NCBI GenBank assembly: GCA_905221605.1
Contig: CAJNDS010000335.1
Span: 1,621,430-1,685,429, forward strand
DNA: 64,000 nucleotides
DNA from: Symbiodinium natans
Lineage: Eukaryota > Sar > Dinophyceae > Suessiales > Symbiodiniaceae
Reading direction: 5' to 3'
Made by a program: the position numbers and the translations under genes. Positions 21,400 to 33,302 of this stretch are shown here, one piece after another (the first letter of the stretch is position 1; each line of letters begins with the position of its first letter). The notes under the pieces are model-generated. The model ran no database searches. It had not been told where the DNA came from and worked only from the letters and a program-made list of their open reading frames with translations.

Positions 21400-21990
21400 T
21401 GATCAATCTTTTCGGCCAGGGCCTCCTCAATAATATCCGCCTAAATCCTGGTAGGACGTAAGGCAGCTCTGCTTCGATCTAGCTGTCACAGTGCCACCAC
21501 AGTGGGCTAAGTGAGCCTCTACTGCGAGCCTTGGCCACTACAAAAAGAGTGTCTGCAGCCAGCAAGCTCTAAACTCATTCTCTTCCAACACCCTGAAACT
21601 TATCAGTTTAAGTTAGTTGCACAACATCGCCCGAAAAAAAAATAATTCCGGGCGGGGATTTTATAATTGTGGCGGGTTACATTATTGTGTTCCGGGCAGC
21701 GGGATTTTATAATTGTAGCGGGCTTTATTAATGTCAAGTCAACATTAGTACCGTAGAGTGGAGGGCGGAAGAAGAACGCATGACTTAGGATTTTGGGTTC
21801 CTGGGCTTCGGGTGGGGTTTGGGGGTTGGGGAACCCAGACCCCTATGGGAGGATCCAAAAAGTAGAGCCCTTTAAGGGTTCCTAAGCATAGTAGTATCGG
21901 GTATCGGGTACTATTTGGGGTAGCTACTGCTACACCTACTCATAACTACCCATGAACCTTCAAACAAAGCCCCCAACACCTAAACCCTAA
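21400..21990. other. Intronic sequence with AT-rich duplicated motif
   Basis: GGGATTTTATAATTGT(G/A)GCGGG occurs twice (about 21655 and 21706). No coding signal seen. Confidence 0.5.
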
Positions 21991-22037
21991 ACCCTAAACC
22001 CAAAACACCTCGGGAGGGTGTTGGTGCCACGCTCCAG

Positions 22038-22090
22038 GACACACTTTTGTCGGCGTGGTCGCGCTGAGCCAGCTCGCCACACAGCTGCAA
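22038..22090 (+). CDS. Receptor exon, membrane-region linker
   Basis: CCAG|G acceptor and GT donor. HTFVGVVALSQLATQLQ joins the next exon in phase to give QLQ-ITLIQQ, like the amphipathic QILS-type segments between TM helices of this family. Confidence 0.6.
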
Positions 22091-22746
22091 GTTCTCCGAC
22101 TCCTGAACCTTAAGCCTTAACCCCTAAACCCTAAACTCCTAAACTCCTAAACCCTAAACCCTAACCCTAAACCCTAAACCCTTTAATTACCCCCCAACCC
22201 AGCTCCAAAACCTGAAAATGGCTAAACCTCTACACACGAAATCAGGGAATTTCTCTAACATCCGGTCCCTTTTTGGGTTCCTTATTGAGAGCTTAGGGTT
22301 TAGGGTTTAGGGTTTAGGGTTTAGGGTTTAGGGTTTAGGCTTTAGGGGACCCAAAACTGGGACCACCATTTTGAGAACTGACCATATATATACAGTAGAG
22401 CCCCCCCAATCTCACGTTCTAGATAGCTTGTAGGAAGCCCAAAGGGAAGGTTTGTATATAGTGAAACTAGGAAGACCACCAGAACCCTAAACATAGCTTG
22501 CAAGCATTGGAGCCATGGGCACGACACCCCACAGCTTTGGATCATGAAGCCGTAAACTCACACCCTAAACCGAAAACCCCCAAGCTTTGAACGCCGCTCC
22601 CTAAACTCCTAAACCTGGACCCCAAACCTTAAACCCTAAACCCTAGCCCGAAATCCTAAACCCTAAACCCTAAACCCCAAACCCTAAACCCTAAACCCTA
22701 AACCCTAAACCCTTAAACCCTTAAACCCTAAGCCCCAGAGCTGCAG

Positions 22747-22814
22747 ATCACGCTGATCCAGCAGCTCGTAGTCGTGAACAAGTTCGGCATCGACTGGGTA
22801 GCTGAGCTTGAAGG
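22747..22814 (+). CDS. Receptor exon, membrane-region linker
   Basis: TGCAG acceptor, ITLIQQLVVVNKFGIDWV. The donor lies in the following TTTAGGG array and a CCCTAAA array precedes it. Confidence 0.65.
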
Positions 22815-23512
22815 GTTTAGGGTTTCGGGTTTAGGGTTTAGGGTTTAGGGTTTAGGGTTTAGGGTTTAGGTTTAGGGTTTAGGGTTTGTTGCTGTTGTTG
22901 CTTCGCTTTCGCTACAGGACTCCTATACCCCAACCGGCTTAATAAGGGCTCAGGGTTTGGGGCTTTGGGTATGACTTGCCTCGAACACAGTGCAGACTTC
23001 ACTTCAAGGCTTCCTGATCTCTGTGGTTCCTGGGTTTAGGGTACACTGTGGTTCTTTGGTTTAGGGTACAGGGTTCAGGGTTCAGGGTAGATCCTCGCTT
23101 TTGTTTTTGGGGGGTTAAGAGGGGGGGGGGTTAGCCAGGTAGAGAGCCGGCTTGAACCTCAAATTTCGGGGGCTTCTTCAAAGTCAAAACCTGAAACTTT
23201 CAAACCCTCATACCCAAAGACACTAAACCCCTAAAACCCTAAACCCTGAATCCCCACAACCCTCCCCTAAACCCAAAACTTTATCCTGAAACCCCAAACC
23301 CCCGAAACCCTCGAATCCTAAGATCCTGAAACCTAGAACCCCAACCCCTAAACCCTAAACCCCACAAAACCCTAAACCCAAAACCCTAAACACTAACCCC
23401 CCCCCCCAAAAAAAAACAAAAAAAAAACAAACCCCTGCGAAATCCTAAGACCCTGAACCCGAAAACCCCAACCCCGAAACCCTAAAACCCTAAAACCCTA
23501 AAACCCCCAAAC

Positions 23513-23599
23513 CCCCAAACCCCCAACCCCCAAACCCCCAAACCCCCAAACCCCCAAACCCCCCAAACCCCCAAACCCCCCAAACCCCCAAACCCCCCA

Positions 23600-23650
<51 letters not shown>
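23513..23650. repeat. CCCCCAAA variant repeat running into 49-base C run
   Basis: Units AACCCCC(AA) from 23513 grade into an uninterrupted C tract at 23602-23650. Confidence 0.9.
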
Positions 23651-23652
<2 letters not shown>

Positions 23653-23693
23653 AAAAAGACCTTGCACCCCAACCCTATACCCGCAAAACTGAG

Positions 23694-23729
23694 GTGGATC
23701 CCATGAAGGAGATCTTGAGCTCCCTCGAG
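23694..23729 (+). CDS. Receptor micro-exon (12 codons)
   Basis: GAG|G acceptor and GC donor (GCGTAA) bound VDPMKEILSSLE. The position fits the linker between TM helices. It comes just after the long C tract. Confidence 0.5.
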
Positions 23730-24142
23730 GCGTAAGCTTGGGGACGCCTCTTTCACAGGGTCTTGGGCTTGGGCTTTAGGGTTTAGGGTTTAGGGTTCAG
23801 GATTCAGGGTTCAGGATTCAGGGTTTAGGGTTTGTGGTTGTTAGGCGTTTTTGCTTTGTTTCTTACTTTTGGGGGTTGGGTTTAGGGTTTTTGGATTTCT
23901 TAGGGTCTAGGCTCCTGGCGAGAGAGGCACCCGTCAAGGTGTCCCTTTGTACATGTATTTGGGCAGAGGCTTGGCTCATAAAGGATTCAACGTCACTGTT
24001 GGTATTAGGGGCCAAACCCTAGACCCTAAACCCTAAACCCTAAACCCCCAAAGACCCGAGAGGGACATCCACAGTGGATTCCGCCACTCCGTCACGGAGC
24101 CAGGGTGTTCTTAGGGTTTAGGGTTTAGGGTTTAGGGGTTAG

Positions 24143-24310
24143 GGGAGCACGGGCGCCGTGTTTTACATTGCCAACCTTTACTTCCAGGTCACAAAGGCTG
24201 ACATTGGCCGGGTCTGCTGGGAGATGGCTGGTGTCAATGCTCTTAACATCACAGTGGTGCGAAAGGTCAGGATGGCTGAACCACACACGATGTGCAGTGC
24301 TTCCGTGGAG
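24143..24310 (+). CDS. Unidentified 56-codon exon
   Basis: AG|G acceptor, exactly 56 codons in phase 0, GT donor (GTGGGT). It includes AVFYIANLYFQVTKADIG and NALNITVVRK. Strong coding texture, but it does not match the receptor region it interrupts, so it may belong to another nested gene or be an alternative exon. Confidence 0.5.
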
Positions 24311-24373
24311 GTGGGTTTAGGGTTTAGGGTTTAGGGTTTAGGGTTTAGGGTTTAGGGTTTAGGGTTTAGGGTC
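24306..24373. repeat. Telomere-like array, TTTAGGG orientation
   Basis: Nine units directly after an exon. Confidence 0.95.
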
Positions 24374-25135
24374 TGTGCAGACGTTGTGCTCCTCGCTCCA
24401 GGGGCTGCTGGACTGTCGTATTGCGCAGGTGTTCGGTTCGGGGACTTTTGGGGTTTAGGGTCTAGCTTTTCTTCAAGGCCTTCTTTGCGGAATACGCACC
24501 CTTCCCCCCCCCCCCCCCTGCAGTGTATCCAAACCCTAAACCCTAGACCCTAGACCCTACACCCTAAACCCTAAACCCTAAACCCTAAACCCAAAACCCA
24601 AGTCTGAACCGTTTGTGGCATCCAGACCTCGAAGACCCCTCCTGCGAACCTTTGGGGCCCCCTGAGACCCCTGCTGGCCCTCCTCTGTGAAGCCCTGTTT
24701 CGGGTTTAGGGTTTAGGGTTTAGGGTTCAAAGTTTAGGATCTAGGGTCTAGGGTTTAGGGAAACCCGAGGATCCCCCACCCCCGACACCCCGCCCCGAAA
24801 CCCCCTGAACCCCCCCCGGCCCCTCCCGCTGGTCGAATCAAGTCTTTACTAGGTAGGCCCTTGGGATATTGCAGATTGTCTCTTATCAGTTCAAGAGGAC
24901 CAAAAGGAATACTTTTCAAAGGGTTTTGTATAAGGGCCATCCTAGATCATGAAGGAGGAAGTTTCTGGAAGCACGCATGTAGATAGTGCCGAGGCAAGTA
25001 AAAGGTTTGGGGTTTGGGGTTTAGGGTTTAGGGTTTAGGGTCGATATACGATTTAGATGGAAAGCGATGCTGGGAGGGTGGGGTGATACCAGTTACATAG
25101 CGATGTAAATGGGCCTTGCGAACCGCCGGCCAATC

Positions 25136-25316
25136 GTACACCCTAAACCCTAAACTCTAAACCCTAAACCCTAAACCCTGAACCCTAAACCCTAAACCCT
25201 ATAAACCCTAAACCCTAAACCTAAACCCTAAACCCTAAACCCTAAACCCTAAACCCTAAACCCTAAACCCTAAACCCTAAACCCTAAACCCTAAACCCTA
25301 AACCCTAAACCCTACC
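25136..25316. repeat. Telomere-like array, CCCTAAA orientation
   Basis: About 25 units with a few variants. Confidence 0.95.
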
Positions 25317-25593
25317 CTGCACCTCTAAACCCTAATTCCCTTAAAGCGCTCATCACTTAAACCTTCAAACGGCCAGACCCCTCAACCCTACTTGGCGGTT
25401 CATGGGTTTTTCGGAGGGTTACAAGCAAGTAAGCCGTAGGTATAGCTGGTTGCAGCCTTCTTTTAGGCGGCCTCTAACCCTGCCCATAACTACCCATGAA
25501 CCTTCAAGCACAGCACCCCTAAAGCCTAAACCCTAAACCCTAAACCCTAAACCCTAGACCCTAAACCCCAAACAGCTGGGACTTCAAGTGCAG

Positions 25594-25658
25594 GTGGTCG
25601 GACTGGACTTGGATATGCTGGCAGTCTCCTGTGTGGCAACGCTCAGCCCTGTTTCGAA
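25594..25658 (+). CDS. Receptor exon, membrane-region
   Basis: GCAG|G acceptor, VVGLDLDMLAVSCVATLS. GC donor (GCCACC) at 25659. Splicing to 26439 gives SPVSK-YAF in frame. Confidence 0.7.
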
Positions 25659-26438
25659 GCCACCTGGTTCTTGATAAGGGGTTTAGGGTTTAGGGTTTAT
25701 GACACGGGTGAAGGATTCAAGGGTTGAGGGGTTTCGAGTTGAAGGGTTTAAGGGGTTTAGGTTTAAGGATTTCAGGGTCGAGGGCTTGGGGTTGTGGGCC
25801 CCGAAAAGCCTCATTAAAGGAGGTTAAGGATGTGTATGCTTATCAAGTACCATATGGGGGGGAAATAGGGGTACATTGTTTTGTGGTTCCCTTTCAGACA
25901 ATTCTACTCTGTTTGGGGGATAAAAAGGGGCACCCCTATTTTTCGGAAATGCCCTAACCCCTAAACCCTAAACCCGAAACCCTAAACCCCTTATCAAGAT
26001 CTCTGCAGAGTTTCCCTCAGCCCTACTCAGGGTCAGGGTTTACGTGCTTTGTGTTTAGGGTTTAGGGTTTAGGATTTAGGGTTTAGGGTTTAGGGTTTAG
26101 GGTTTAGGGTCGCCAGAACCCTAAAGCGTAGTCAACCCTGAGTCCCGAACCTTGAACCAAAGGGTTTAGGGTTTAGGGTTTAGGGTTTAGGGTCTAGGGT
26201 TTAGGGTTGTTTAGGGTTTAGGATAGGGCTCCTACAGTTGGGGTTTCAGGGTACTGGAACCCAACTGTCATTGTACTTCTAACCCACTTATCAGCCCCGC
26301 AAGCTGCCTGCCCCCTTCATATAGTTTTCATTGGAGTATTAAAAAGAAATACCCCCTAAACCCTAAACCCTAAACCCTAAACCCTAAACCCTAAACCCTA
26401 AACCTGCAAGCTGGGTTAGGCTAAACCCTAATCCTTAG

Positions 26439-26514
26439 GTATGCCTTCACGGTGTCCGCCACGCCACTCCTTGCTGCTGTGGCTTTGCTGCTCCACTTCT
26501 TGGCCCTTGCCGCC
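26439..26514 (+). CDS. Receptor exon, transmembrane helix
   Basis: TTAG|G acceptor. TPLLAAVALLLHFLALAA is a membrane helix. An in-frame TAG occurs just after it, so the donor must lie before 26517, probably a GC. Confidence 0.7.
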
Positions 26515-27009
26515 TAGGTGCACATGGGGTTTAGGGTTTAGGGTTTCGGGTTTCGGGTTTAGGGTTAAGGCAGGGTTGAGGGTCCCAGGGTGCGGGGTTG
26601 AGGGTGTTGTTTTCAGGCTCTCGTCTCCCTTTCTTTGTGCTTCGTGGTTTCAGGCTTTGCGGGTTTATGGGTCAAGGTTCAGGTTTAGGGTTTCCCCTCT
26701 GGGTTCGTGCTGGGTTTAGGGTTTGTTGCGTGGGGGGGGGGGGGGGGGGGGGGGAATGCGGAGCGCGGCGTATATGGAGTTTAGGGTTTATAGGGACTAC
26801 TTGAAGGTTCATGGAAAGTTGCCGATAGGATTAGAAGCGAGGCTATAGCCGCCTGTAGCTAGAGTTACCCTACTCGGAGCACCAGTTATAAGTACCCACA
26901 AGCCTCCGAGTAGGAAGCCTGTAATCTTTTGTGTACTACAAATCCTAAAACCTAAACCCTAAACCCTAAATCCCTTTACAACCCCGAGGTTAACTTTGTT
27001 GCTCCCTAG

Positions 27010-27088
27010 AGACTCGACAAGTAAGGCCATCAAGCGTCGCATGGGAAAGAAGCTCCAGTTCAAGCTGGATTTCAGCCGCTTGCTTAGG
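27010..27088 (+). CDS. Receptor exon, basic intracellular linker
   Basis: CTAG acceptor. AIKRRMGKKLQFKLDFSRLL ends near a GT in GGGTTT. It is followed by the next TM exon in the family order. Exact 3' boundary uncertain. Confidence 0.6.
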
Positions 27089-27222
27089 GTTTGGGATCGA
27101 AACCCTAAACCCTACACCCTAAAAACCCTAAACCCTAAACCCTGTCGACCAGGGATCCCTGCAACAATATTCACACGCAACAACACTGAACAATCACGAG
27201 CAGTAGCCAAGGCTATATGGCC

Positions 27223-27398
27223 CTAAGGGTCCATGAACCTCTATAGGGAATGGGTTTAGGGTTTAGGGTTTAGGGTCTAGGGTTTAGGGTCTAGGGTCTA
27301 GGGTCTAGGGTCTAGGGTCTAGGGTCTAGGGTTTAGGGTTTAGGGTTTATAAGGCTTTGGGGCCCAAGTATGCAATCATGAGGTACATGGACCCTTAG
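27223..27398. mobile_element. MITE-like family 2, copy D, interrupted by telomere-like array
   Basis: CTAAGGGTCCATGAACCT at the left and AGGTACATGGACCCTTAG at the right. About 95 bp of TTTAGGG/TCTAGGG repeats (27251-27346) occupy the interior, which is why this copy is longer than the other family 2 copies. Confidence 0.7.
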
Positions 27399-27865
27399 GG
27401 TTTTGGACCCATATATTCCTACGATACCTTCAATATACATGCAAGGGTTGCTATATGGTCCCCCGAATGAACTGCGAACCCTAAACCCTGAACCCTAAGC
27501 CCAAACCCTTGAAGCCTTAACCTCAGGGTGGAGTGTAATGTTAAGGGCACAGAACCTGACGCAAGAGACCCAGAAACCGGCATTCTGGGTTTGAGAGGCT
27601 TCTGAACATGGTAGAACCCTAAACCCTAAATTATTACCCCTAAACCCTAAACCCTAAACCCTAAACCCTAAACCAAGATGGTAATCGGGTGAGCCGAAGA
27701 GTGGCCTAGAATTTAAAGCTCGATAGCTGAGAAGGTACCTGTTTCGATGCTTGGTTGGGATGTTAGGGTTTAGGGTTTAGGGTTCAGGGTTCAGGGTTTA
27801 GGGTTCAGGGTTTAGGGTTTAGGGTTTAGGGTTTTGGGTTTAGGGTTTAGGGTTTAGGGGTATAG

Positions 27866-27970
27866 ATTGGGATGCTCCGCGTTATACTAAGCGTCTTTAA
27901 TACGGACTATAGTTCCCTCTATTCTAGTCCCTTGCAAGGACTGTTGGTCTAAGGGGCGAGCATCCCAAAT
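27866..27970. mobile_element. MITE-like family 3, copy 3
   Basis: ATTGGGATGCTCC and its complement GAGCATCCCAAAT at the ends, with interior arms resembling the other family 3 copies. Confidence 0.6.
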
Positions 27971-28503
27971 GGTTGGTGTTATCTGCTGAGAGATACATGG
28001 CTATCATAGCACGAGTTCCGCCACCTTCGCCTTTGTAGCACTAATTTGTCACTACACCCTAAATCCTAAACCCTAAGCCCTAAACCTAAGCCCTAAACCC
28101 ACAGATGCTCCCAATATGGCCCCAGGGCAAGTTGAGGCTTGGGTTTTCTTTTTTTGCTCCTTTCTAACCCCTCTAAAAGCAGACAAATTTGGCGCCCCCA
28201 CCCCCAAGCCCTAACCTTAAACCCTAAACCCTAAACCCTAAACAGATCACAAACCTTTCGGGTTCAGGGTATAACCCCTCTCGCCACTAAGTGCTTGCTG
28301 CTCGTACCCTTGAACATGAAACCCTAAACCCTAAACCCAAACCCTAAACCCTAAACCCTAAACCCTAAACCCTAAACCCTAAACCATGGTATATTCGGGT
28401 TTCCAGAGTTTCCGAAGCTTAGGCTCTTTCGGTCCCTGTAGGGGGGGATTAGAGTTTCAAGCCAAGGCGTAGCCCTACACCGAAATGCCTCAGCGTGCAA
28501 CTG

Positions 28504-28812
28504 ACCCTAAACCCTAAACCCTAAACCCTAAACCCTAAACCCTAAACCCTAAACCCTAACCCCTAAACCCTAAACCCTAAACCCTAAACCCTAAACCCTA
28601 AACCCTAAACCCTAAACCCTAAACCCTAAACCCTAAACCCTAAACCCTAAACCCTAAACCCTAAACCCTAAACCCTAAACCCTAAACCCTAAACCCTAAC
28701 CATAAACCCTAAACCCTAAACCCTAAACCCTAAACCCTAAACCCTAAACCCTAAACCCTAAACCCTAAACCCTAAACCCTAAACCCTAAACCCTAAACCC
28801 TATCCCTAAACC
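28504..28812. repeat. Longest telomere-like array, CCCTAAA orientation
   Basis: About 44 units over 309 bp with only three irregular units, ending just before an exon acceptor. Confidence 0.97.
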
Positions 28813-28818
28813 CTCCAG

Positions 28819-28938
28819 GTCACCTCCTGCGAACTGTGGGCTCTCTTTTTCTGATTCTTTACATCAGCGTCTTCTCCGCCATCCTCGCGCCTTTCCAGTG
28901 CAATATGCATCCGAACAGCCGCACGACGCTGCCACTGG
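28819..28938 (+). CDS. Receptor exon, transmembrane helix with APFQC motif
   Basis: CCAG|G acceptor, GT donor (GTATGA). LILYISVFSAILAPFQC then MHPNSRTTL is one of the most recognisable segments of this receptor family. Confidence 0.85.
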
Positions 28939-29309
28939 GTATGAGTCGTTTTGTAGGGTTTTGGGTTCAGGGTTTAGGTTTAGGGTTCGGGTACTTGGTG
29001 ACTTCAGGAATTCAGGGCTACGCTATATATCTCTGTCAGGTACCCAGAACCCTAAACCCTAAACCCTAAACCCTAAACCCTAAACCCTAAGCCCTAAACC
29101 CTGAACCCTGAACCCTGAACCCTGAACCCTAAACCCTAAACCCTACACCCTAAACCCTGAACCCTAAACCCTAGACCCGAAACCCTAGACCCATGCAAGT
29201 CCTTCACCGTCAATTCTGAGCTCCTTGCCCTGCCTAGGTGTTATGGGGCCATGCAACCCTAGAGCCCGGTTCAGGGTTCAGGGTTCAGGGTTTAGGGTTT
29301 AGTGTTCAG

Positions 29310-29326
29310 GATCGTGCGCTGTGTGG
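29310..29326 (+). CDS. Receptor micro-exon candidate
   Basis: 17 nt between TCAG|G and GTAAGG encoding IVRCVG, where family members have a VxC motif. Alternatively the frame reads on as KDKFYRGLSLLRG. Confidence 0.35.
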
Positions 29327-29407
29327 GTAAGGACAAATTCTACAGGGGCCTGAGCCTTTTGCGGGGAGAGTATAAGAACCCTTACGTGTATATCGGAGGT
29401 ACGTACA

Positions 29408-29510
29408 TCATATATGTATATATATATATATATATATATAACTCTAAACCCTAAATCCTAAACCCTAAACCCTAAACCCTAAACCCTATATATATATATA
29501 TATATATATG
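29408..29510. repeat. TA microsatellite split by CCCTAAA array
   Basis: (TA)n at 29415-29440 and 29488-29508 flank about 45 bp of CCCTAAA units. Confidence 0.9.
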
Positions 29511-29551
29511 AGGCAGGAACCTTTATGTATTATGTGGCGTTCCTTTTTTTG

Positions 29552-32500
29552 GGGACTATCTCAACTATCTAAACCAGGGGGGTTTAGATAGTTTAGATAG
29601 TTTAGATAGTTTAGATAGTTGGGTGAGAGACCTAAACTACCTAAACTATCTAAACTATCTAAACCAGTGGGGTTTAGATAGTTTAGATAGTTTAGATAGT
29701 TGGGGGAGAGGCCTAAACTACCTAAACTATCTAAACCAATGGGGTTTAGATAGTTTAGATAGTTTAGATAGTTGGGTGAGAGGCCTAAACTCCCTAAACT
29801 ATCTAAACTATCTAAACCAGGGGGGTTTACATAGTTTAGATAGTTTAGATAGTTGGGGGAGAGAGGCCTCAACTACCTAAACTATCTAAACTATCTAAAC
29901 CAGGGCGGTTTAGATAGTTTAGATAGTTTAGATAGTTGGGGGAGAGAGGCCTCAACTACCTAAACTATCTAAACTATCTAAACCAGGGGGGTTTAGATAG
30001 TTTAGATAGTTTAGATAGTTTAGGTAGTTTAGGTAGTTTAGGTAGTTTGGGGGGGGGAGGTTGGGTCCCGGGTGGAGCCCAAAACTACCTAAACTATCTA
30101 AACTATCTAAACCAAGGGTCCCCCCAATACTAAATTACGACTAAATTACGAGCCCGGGGGTTCAGATAGTTTAGATAGTTTACATAGTTTAGATAATTTT
30201 GGGGGTAGGTTGGGTCACGGGTGGAGCCCAAAACTACCTAAACTATCTAAACTATTTAAATTTTCTAAACTATCTAAACCAAGGGTTCCCCCAATACTAA
30301 ATTACGAGCCCGGGCCTTCCCCCAATACTAAATTACGAGCCCGGGCCTTCCCCAAATACTAAATTACGAGCCCGGGCCTTCCCCCAATACTAAATTACGA
30401 GCCCGGGCCTTCCCCAAATACTAAATTACGAGCCCGGGCCTTCCCCCAATACTAAATTACGAGCCCGGGCCTTCCCCAAATACTAAATTACGAGCCCGGG
30501 CCTTCCCCCAATACTAAATACGAGCCCGGGGGTTTAGATAGTTTAGATAGTTTACATAGTTTAGATAATTTTGGTGGTAGGTTGGGTCACGGGTGGAGCC
30601 CAAAACTACCTAAACTATCTAAACTATTTAAACTATCTAAACTATATAAACTATCTAAACCAGAGGGGGTTTAGATAGTTTAGATAGTTTAGATAGTTGG
30701 GGGAGAGGCCTAAACTATTTAAACTATCTAAACTATCTAAACCGGGGGGGGGGTTTAGATAGTTTAGATAGTTTAGATAGTTGGGGGAGAGGCCTAAACT
30801 ATTTAAACTATCTAAACTATCTCAACCAGGGGGGTTTAGATAGTTTAGATAGTTTAGATAGTTGGGGGAGAGGCCTAAACTACCTAAACTATCTAAACTA
30901 TCTAAACCAGGGGGGGTTAGATAGTTTAGATAGTTTAGATAGTTTAGATAGTTTAGATAGTTTAGATAGTTTAGATAGTTTAGATAGTTGAGGGGGGGGT
31001 TGGGTCTAAACCAGGGCGGTTTAGATAGTTTAGATAGTTTAGATAGTTGGGGCAGAGGCCTAAACTACCTAAACTGTCTAAACTATCTAAACCGGGGGGG
31101 TGGTTTAGATAGTTTAGGGGGGAGGTTGGTCCCGGGTGGAGCCCAAAACTACCTAAACTACCTAAACTACCTAAACTATCTAAACTATCTAAACTATCTA
31201 AACCAGGGGGGTTTAGATAGTTTAGATAGTTTAGATAGTTGGGGGAGAGGCCTAAACTACCTAAACTATCTCAACTATCTAAACCGGGGGGGTTTAGATA
31301 GTTTAGATAGTTGGGGGAGAGGCCTAAACTACCTAAACTATCTAAACTATCTAAACCAGGTGGGTTTAGATAGTTTAGATAGTTTAGATAGTTTAGATAG
31401 TTTAGATAGTTGAGGGGGGGGGGGGGGGTTGGGTCTAAACCAGGGGGGTTTTGATAGTTTAGATAGTTTAGATAGTTGGGGCAGAGGCCCCTAAACTACC
31501 TAAACTATCTAAACTATCTAAACCGGGGGGGTGGTTTAGATAGTTTAGGGGGGGGGGGGGGTTGGTCCCGGGTGGAGCCCAAAACTACCTAACTACCTAA
31601 ACTACCTAAACTACCTAAACTACCTAAACTATCTAAACTATATAAACCAGGGGGGTTTAGATAGTTTAGATAGTTTAGATAGTTGGGAGAGAGGCCTAAA
31701 CTACCTAAACTATCTAAACTATCTAAACCGGGGGGGGGTTTAGATAGATAGTTTAGATAGTTTAGATAGTTTAGATAGTTTAGATAGTTTAGATAGTTTA
31801 GATAGTTTAGATAGTTTAGATAGTTTAGATAGTTTAGATAGTTTAGGGGTGGGAGCTTGGGTCCCGGGTGGAGCCCAAAACTACCTAAACTACCTAAACT
31901 ACCTAAACTACCTAAACAATCTAAACTAGGGGGTTTTGGATAGTTTAGATAGTTTAGATAATAGGGGGAGAGGCCTAAACCACCTAAACTATCTAAACTA
32001 TCTAAACCGGGGGGGTTTAGATAGTTTAGATAGTTTAGATAGTTGGGGGAGAGGCCTAAACTACCTAAACTATCTAAACTATCTAAACCAGGGGGGGTTT
32101 AGATAGTTTAGATAGTTTAGATAGTTTAGATAGTTTAGATAGTTTAGGGGGCTGGGGGTTGGGTCTAAACCAGGGGGATTTAGATAGTTTAGATAGTTTA
32201 GATAGTTGGGGGAGAGGCCTAAACTACCTAGACTATCTAAACTATCTAAACCGGTGGGGGTTTAGATAGTTTAGATAGTTTAGATAGTTTAGATAGTTTA
32301 GATAGTTTAGATAGTTTAGATAGTTTAAGGGGGGGGTTGGGTCTAAAGCAGGGGGGTTTAGATAGTTTAGATAGTTTAGATAGTTGGGGGAGAGGCCTAA
32401 ACTACCTAAACTATCTAAACTATCTAAACCGGGGGGGAGGGTTTAGATAGTTTAGATAGTTTAGATAGTTTAAGGGAGGGGGGTTGGGTCTAAACCAGGG

Positions 32501-32766
32501 GCGTTTAGATAGTTTAGATAGTTTAGATAGTTTAGATAGTTGGGGGAGAGGCCTAAACTACCTAAACTATCTAAACTATCTAAACCGGGGGGGAGGGTTT
32601 AGATAGTTTAGATAGTTTATATAGTTTAAGGGGGGGGGGGGGTTGGGTCTAAACCAGGGGGGTTTAGATAGTTTAGATAGTTTAGGTAGTTTAGATAGTT
32701 TAGATAGTTTTAGTTTTGATAGTTTAGATAGTTTAGATAGTTTAGATAGTTTAGATAGTTTAGGGA
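29552..32766. repeat. Hairpin array of 9-bp TTTAGATAG / CTATCTAAA repeats
   Basis: About 3.2 kb of modules of roughly 90-100 bp. Each has CTAAACTAT units, a CCAGGGGGG loop, then TTTAGATAG units and a TTGGGGGAGAGGCC spacer. Long perfect hairpins are predicted on either strand. Frames encode Asn-Tyr-Leu or Asp-Ser-Leu repeats and are artefacts. A few modules carry GGGTCCCGGGTGGAGCCC instead of the usual spacer. Confidence 0.95.
30286..30532. repeat. 31-bp tandem repeat within hairpin array
   Basis: About eight copies of a 31-bp unit containing CAATACTAAATTACGAGCCC. Two variants (CCCCCAATA and CCCCAAATA) largely alternate, so the effective unit is partly 62 bp. Confidence 0.9.
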
Positions 32767-32769
32767 GGG

Positions 32770-33302
32770 CGGGTGGTGGCAAAAATCCGTGATTTCTGAT
32801 CATTTTGGGCCCCCCAAATAGCAGATTTTCATGATTTTGGATCATTTTGTGCCTTGGAAACCCATCCCCATGGCAAACTGCGTAGTTTTCGACCATTTTG
32901 GGCTCTCACAAATCCTGAGTTCAGGTGTGCAAAAAAGGAGATTTTCCCTAGTTTGGCAGCCGTAAACCCACCCAAATGGCAAATTTTTGTGTTTTTTGAT
33001 CATTTTCGGCCTTCCCAAACCCTGAATAAATGCGAAAACATAGGGATTTTCGTTAGTTTGGCAGCCTTGGAAAACCACCAAATAATGAAATTTAGTGATT
33101 TTTGACCCTTTTGGACCTTACCAAACTCCGTATCAAGGCCAAAACATAGGGATTTTCGCTAGTCTGGCGGCCTTGGAAAACCCTCGAAATGGCAAATTTG
33201 TGAATTTTTGCGCAATTTGGTCCCTGAATTAAGGCCAAAACATAGGGATTTTCGTTAGTTTGGCAGCCTGGAAAAACCACCAAATAATGAAATTTAGTGA
33301 TT
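32770..33302. repeat. Degenerate ~115-bp repeats, left block
   Basis: Repeated AAAACATAGGGATTTTCG and GGAAAACC motifs at roughly 110-120 bp spacing. The same repeat resumes at 34627 on the other side of the DeSI-like gene. Confidence 0.8.

Noticed and set aside
1045-28812. A true chromosome end (telomere)
   Set aside because: Arrays occur in both orientations, are short and alternate with exons over the whole window.
30286-30532. CRISPR-like array
   Set aside because: 31-bp units are contiguous with no unique spacers, and the genomic setting is eukaryotic.
29561-31413. Open frames of Asn-Tyr-Leu and Asp-Ser-Leu repeats
   Set aside because: The 9-bp repeat is a multiple of three and therefore stays open in every frame; no start context or domain.
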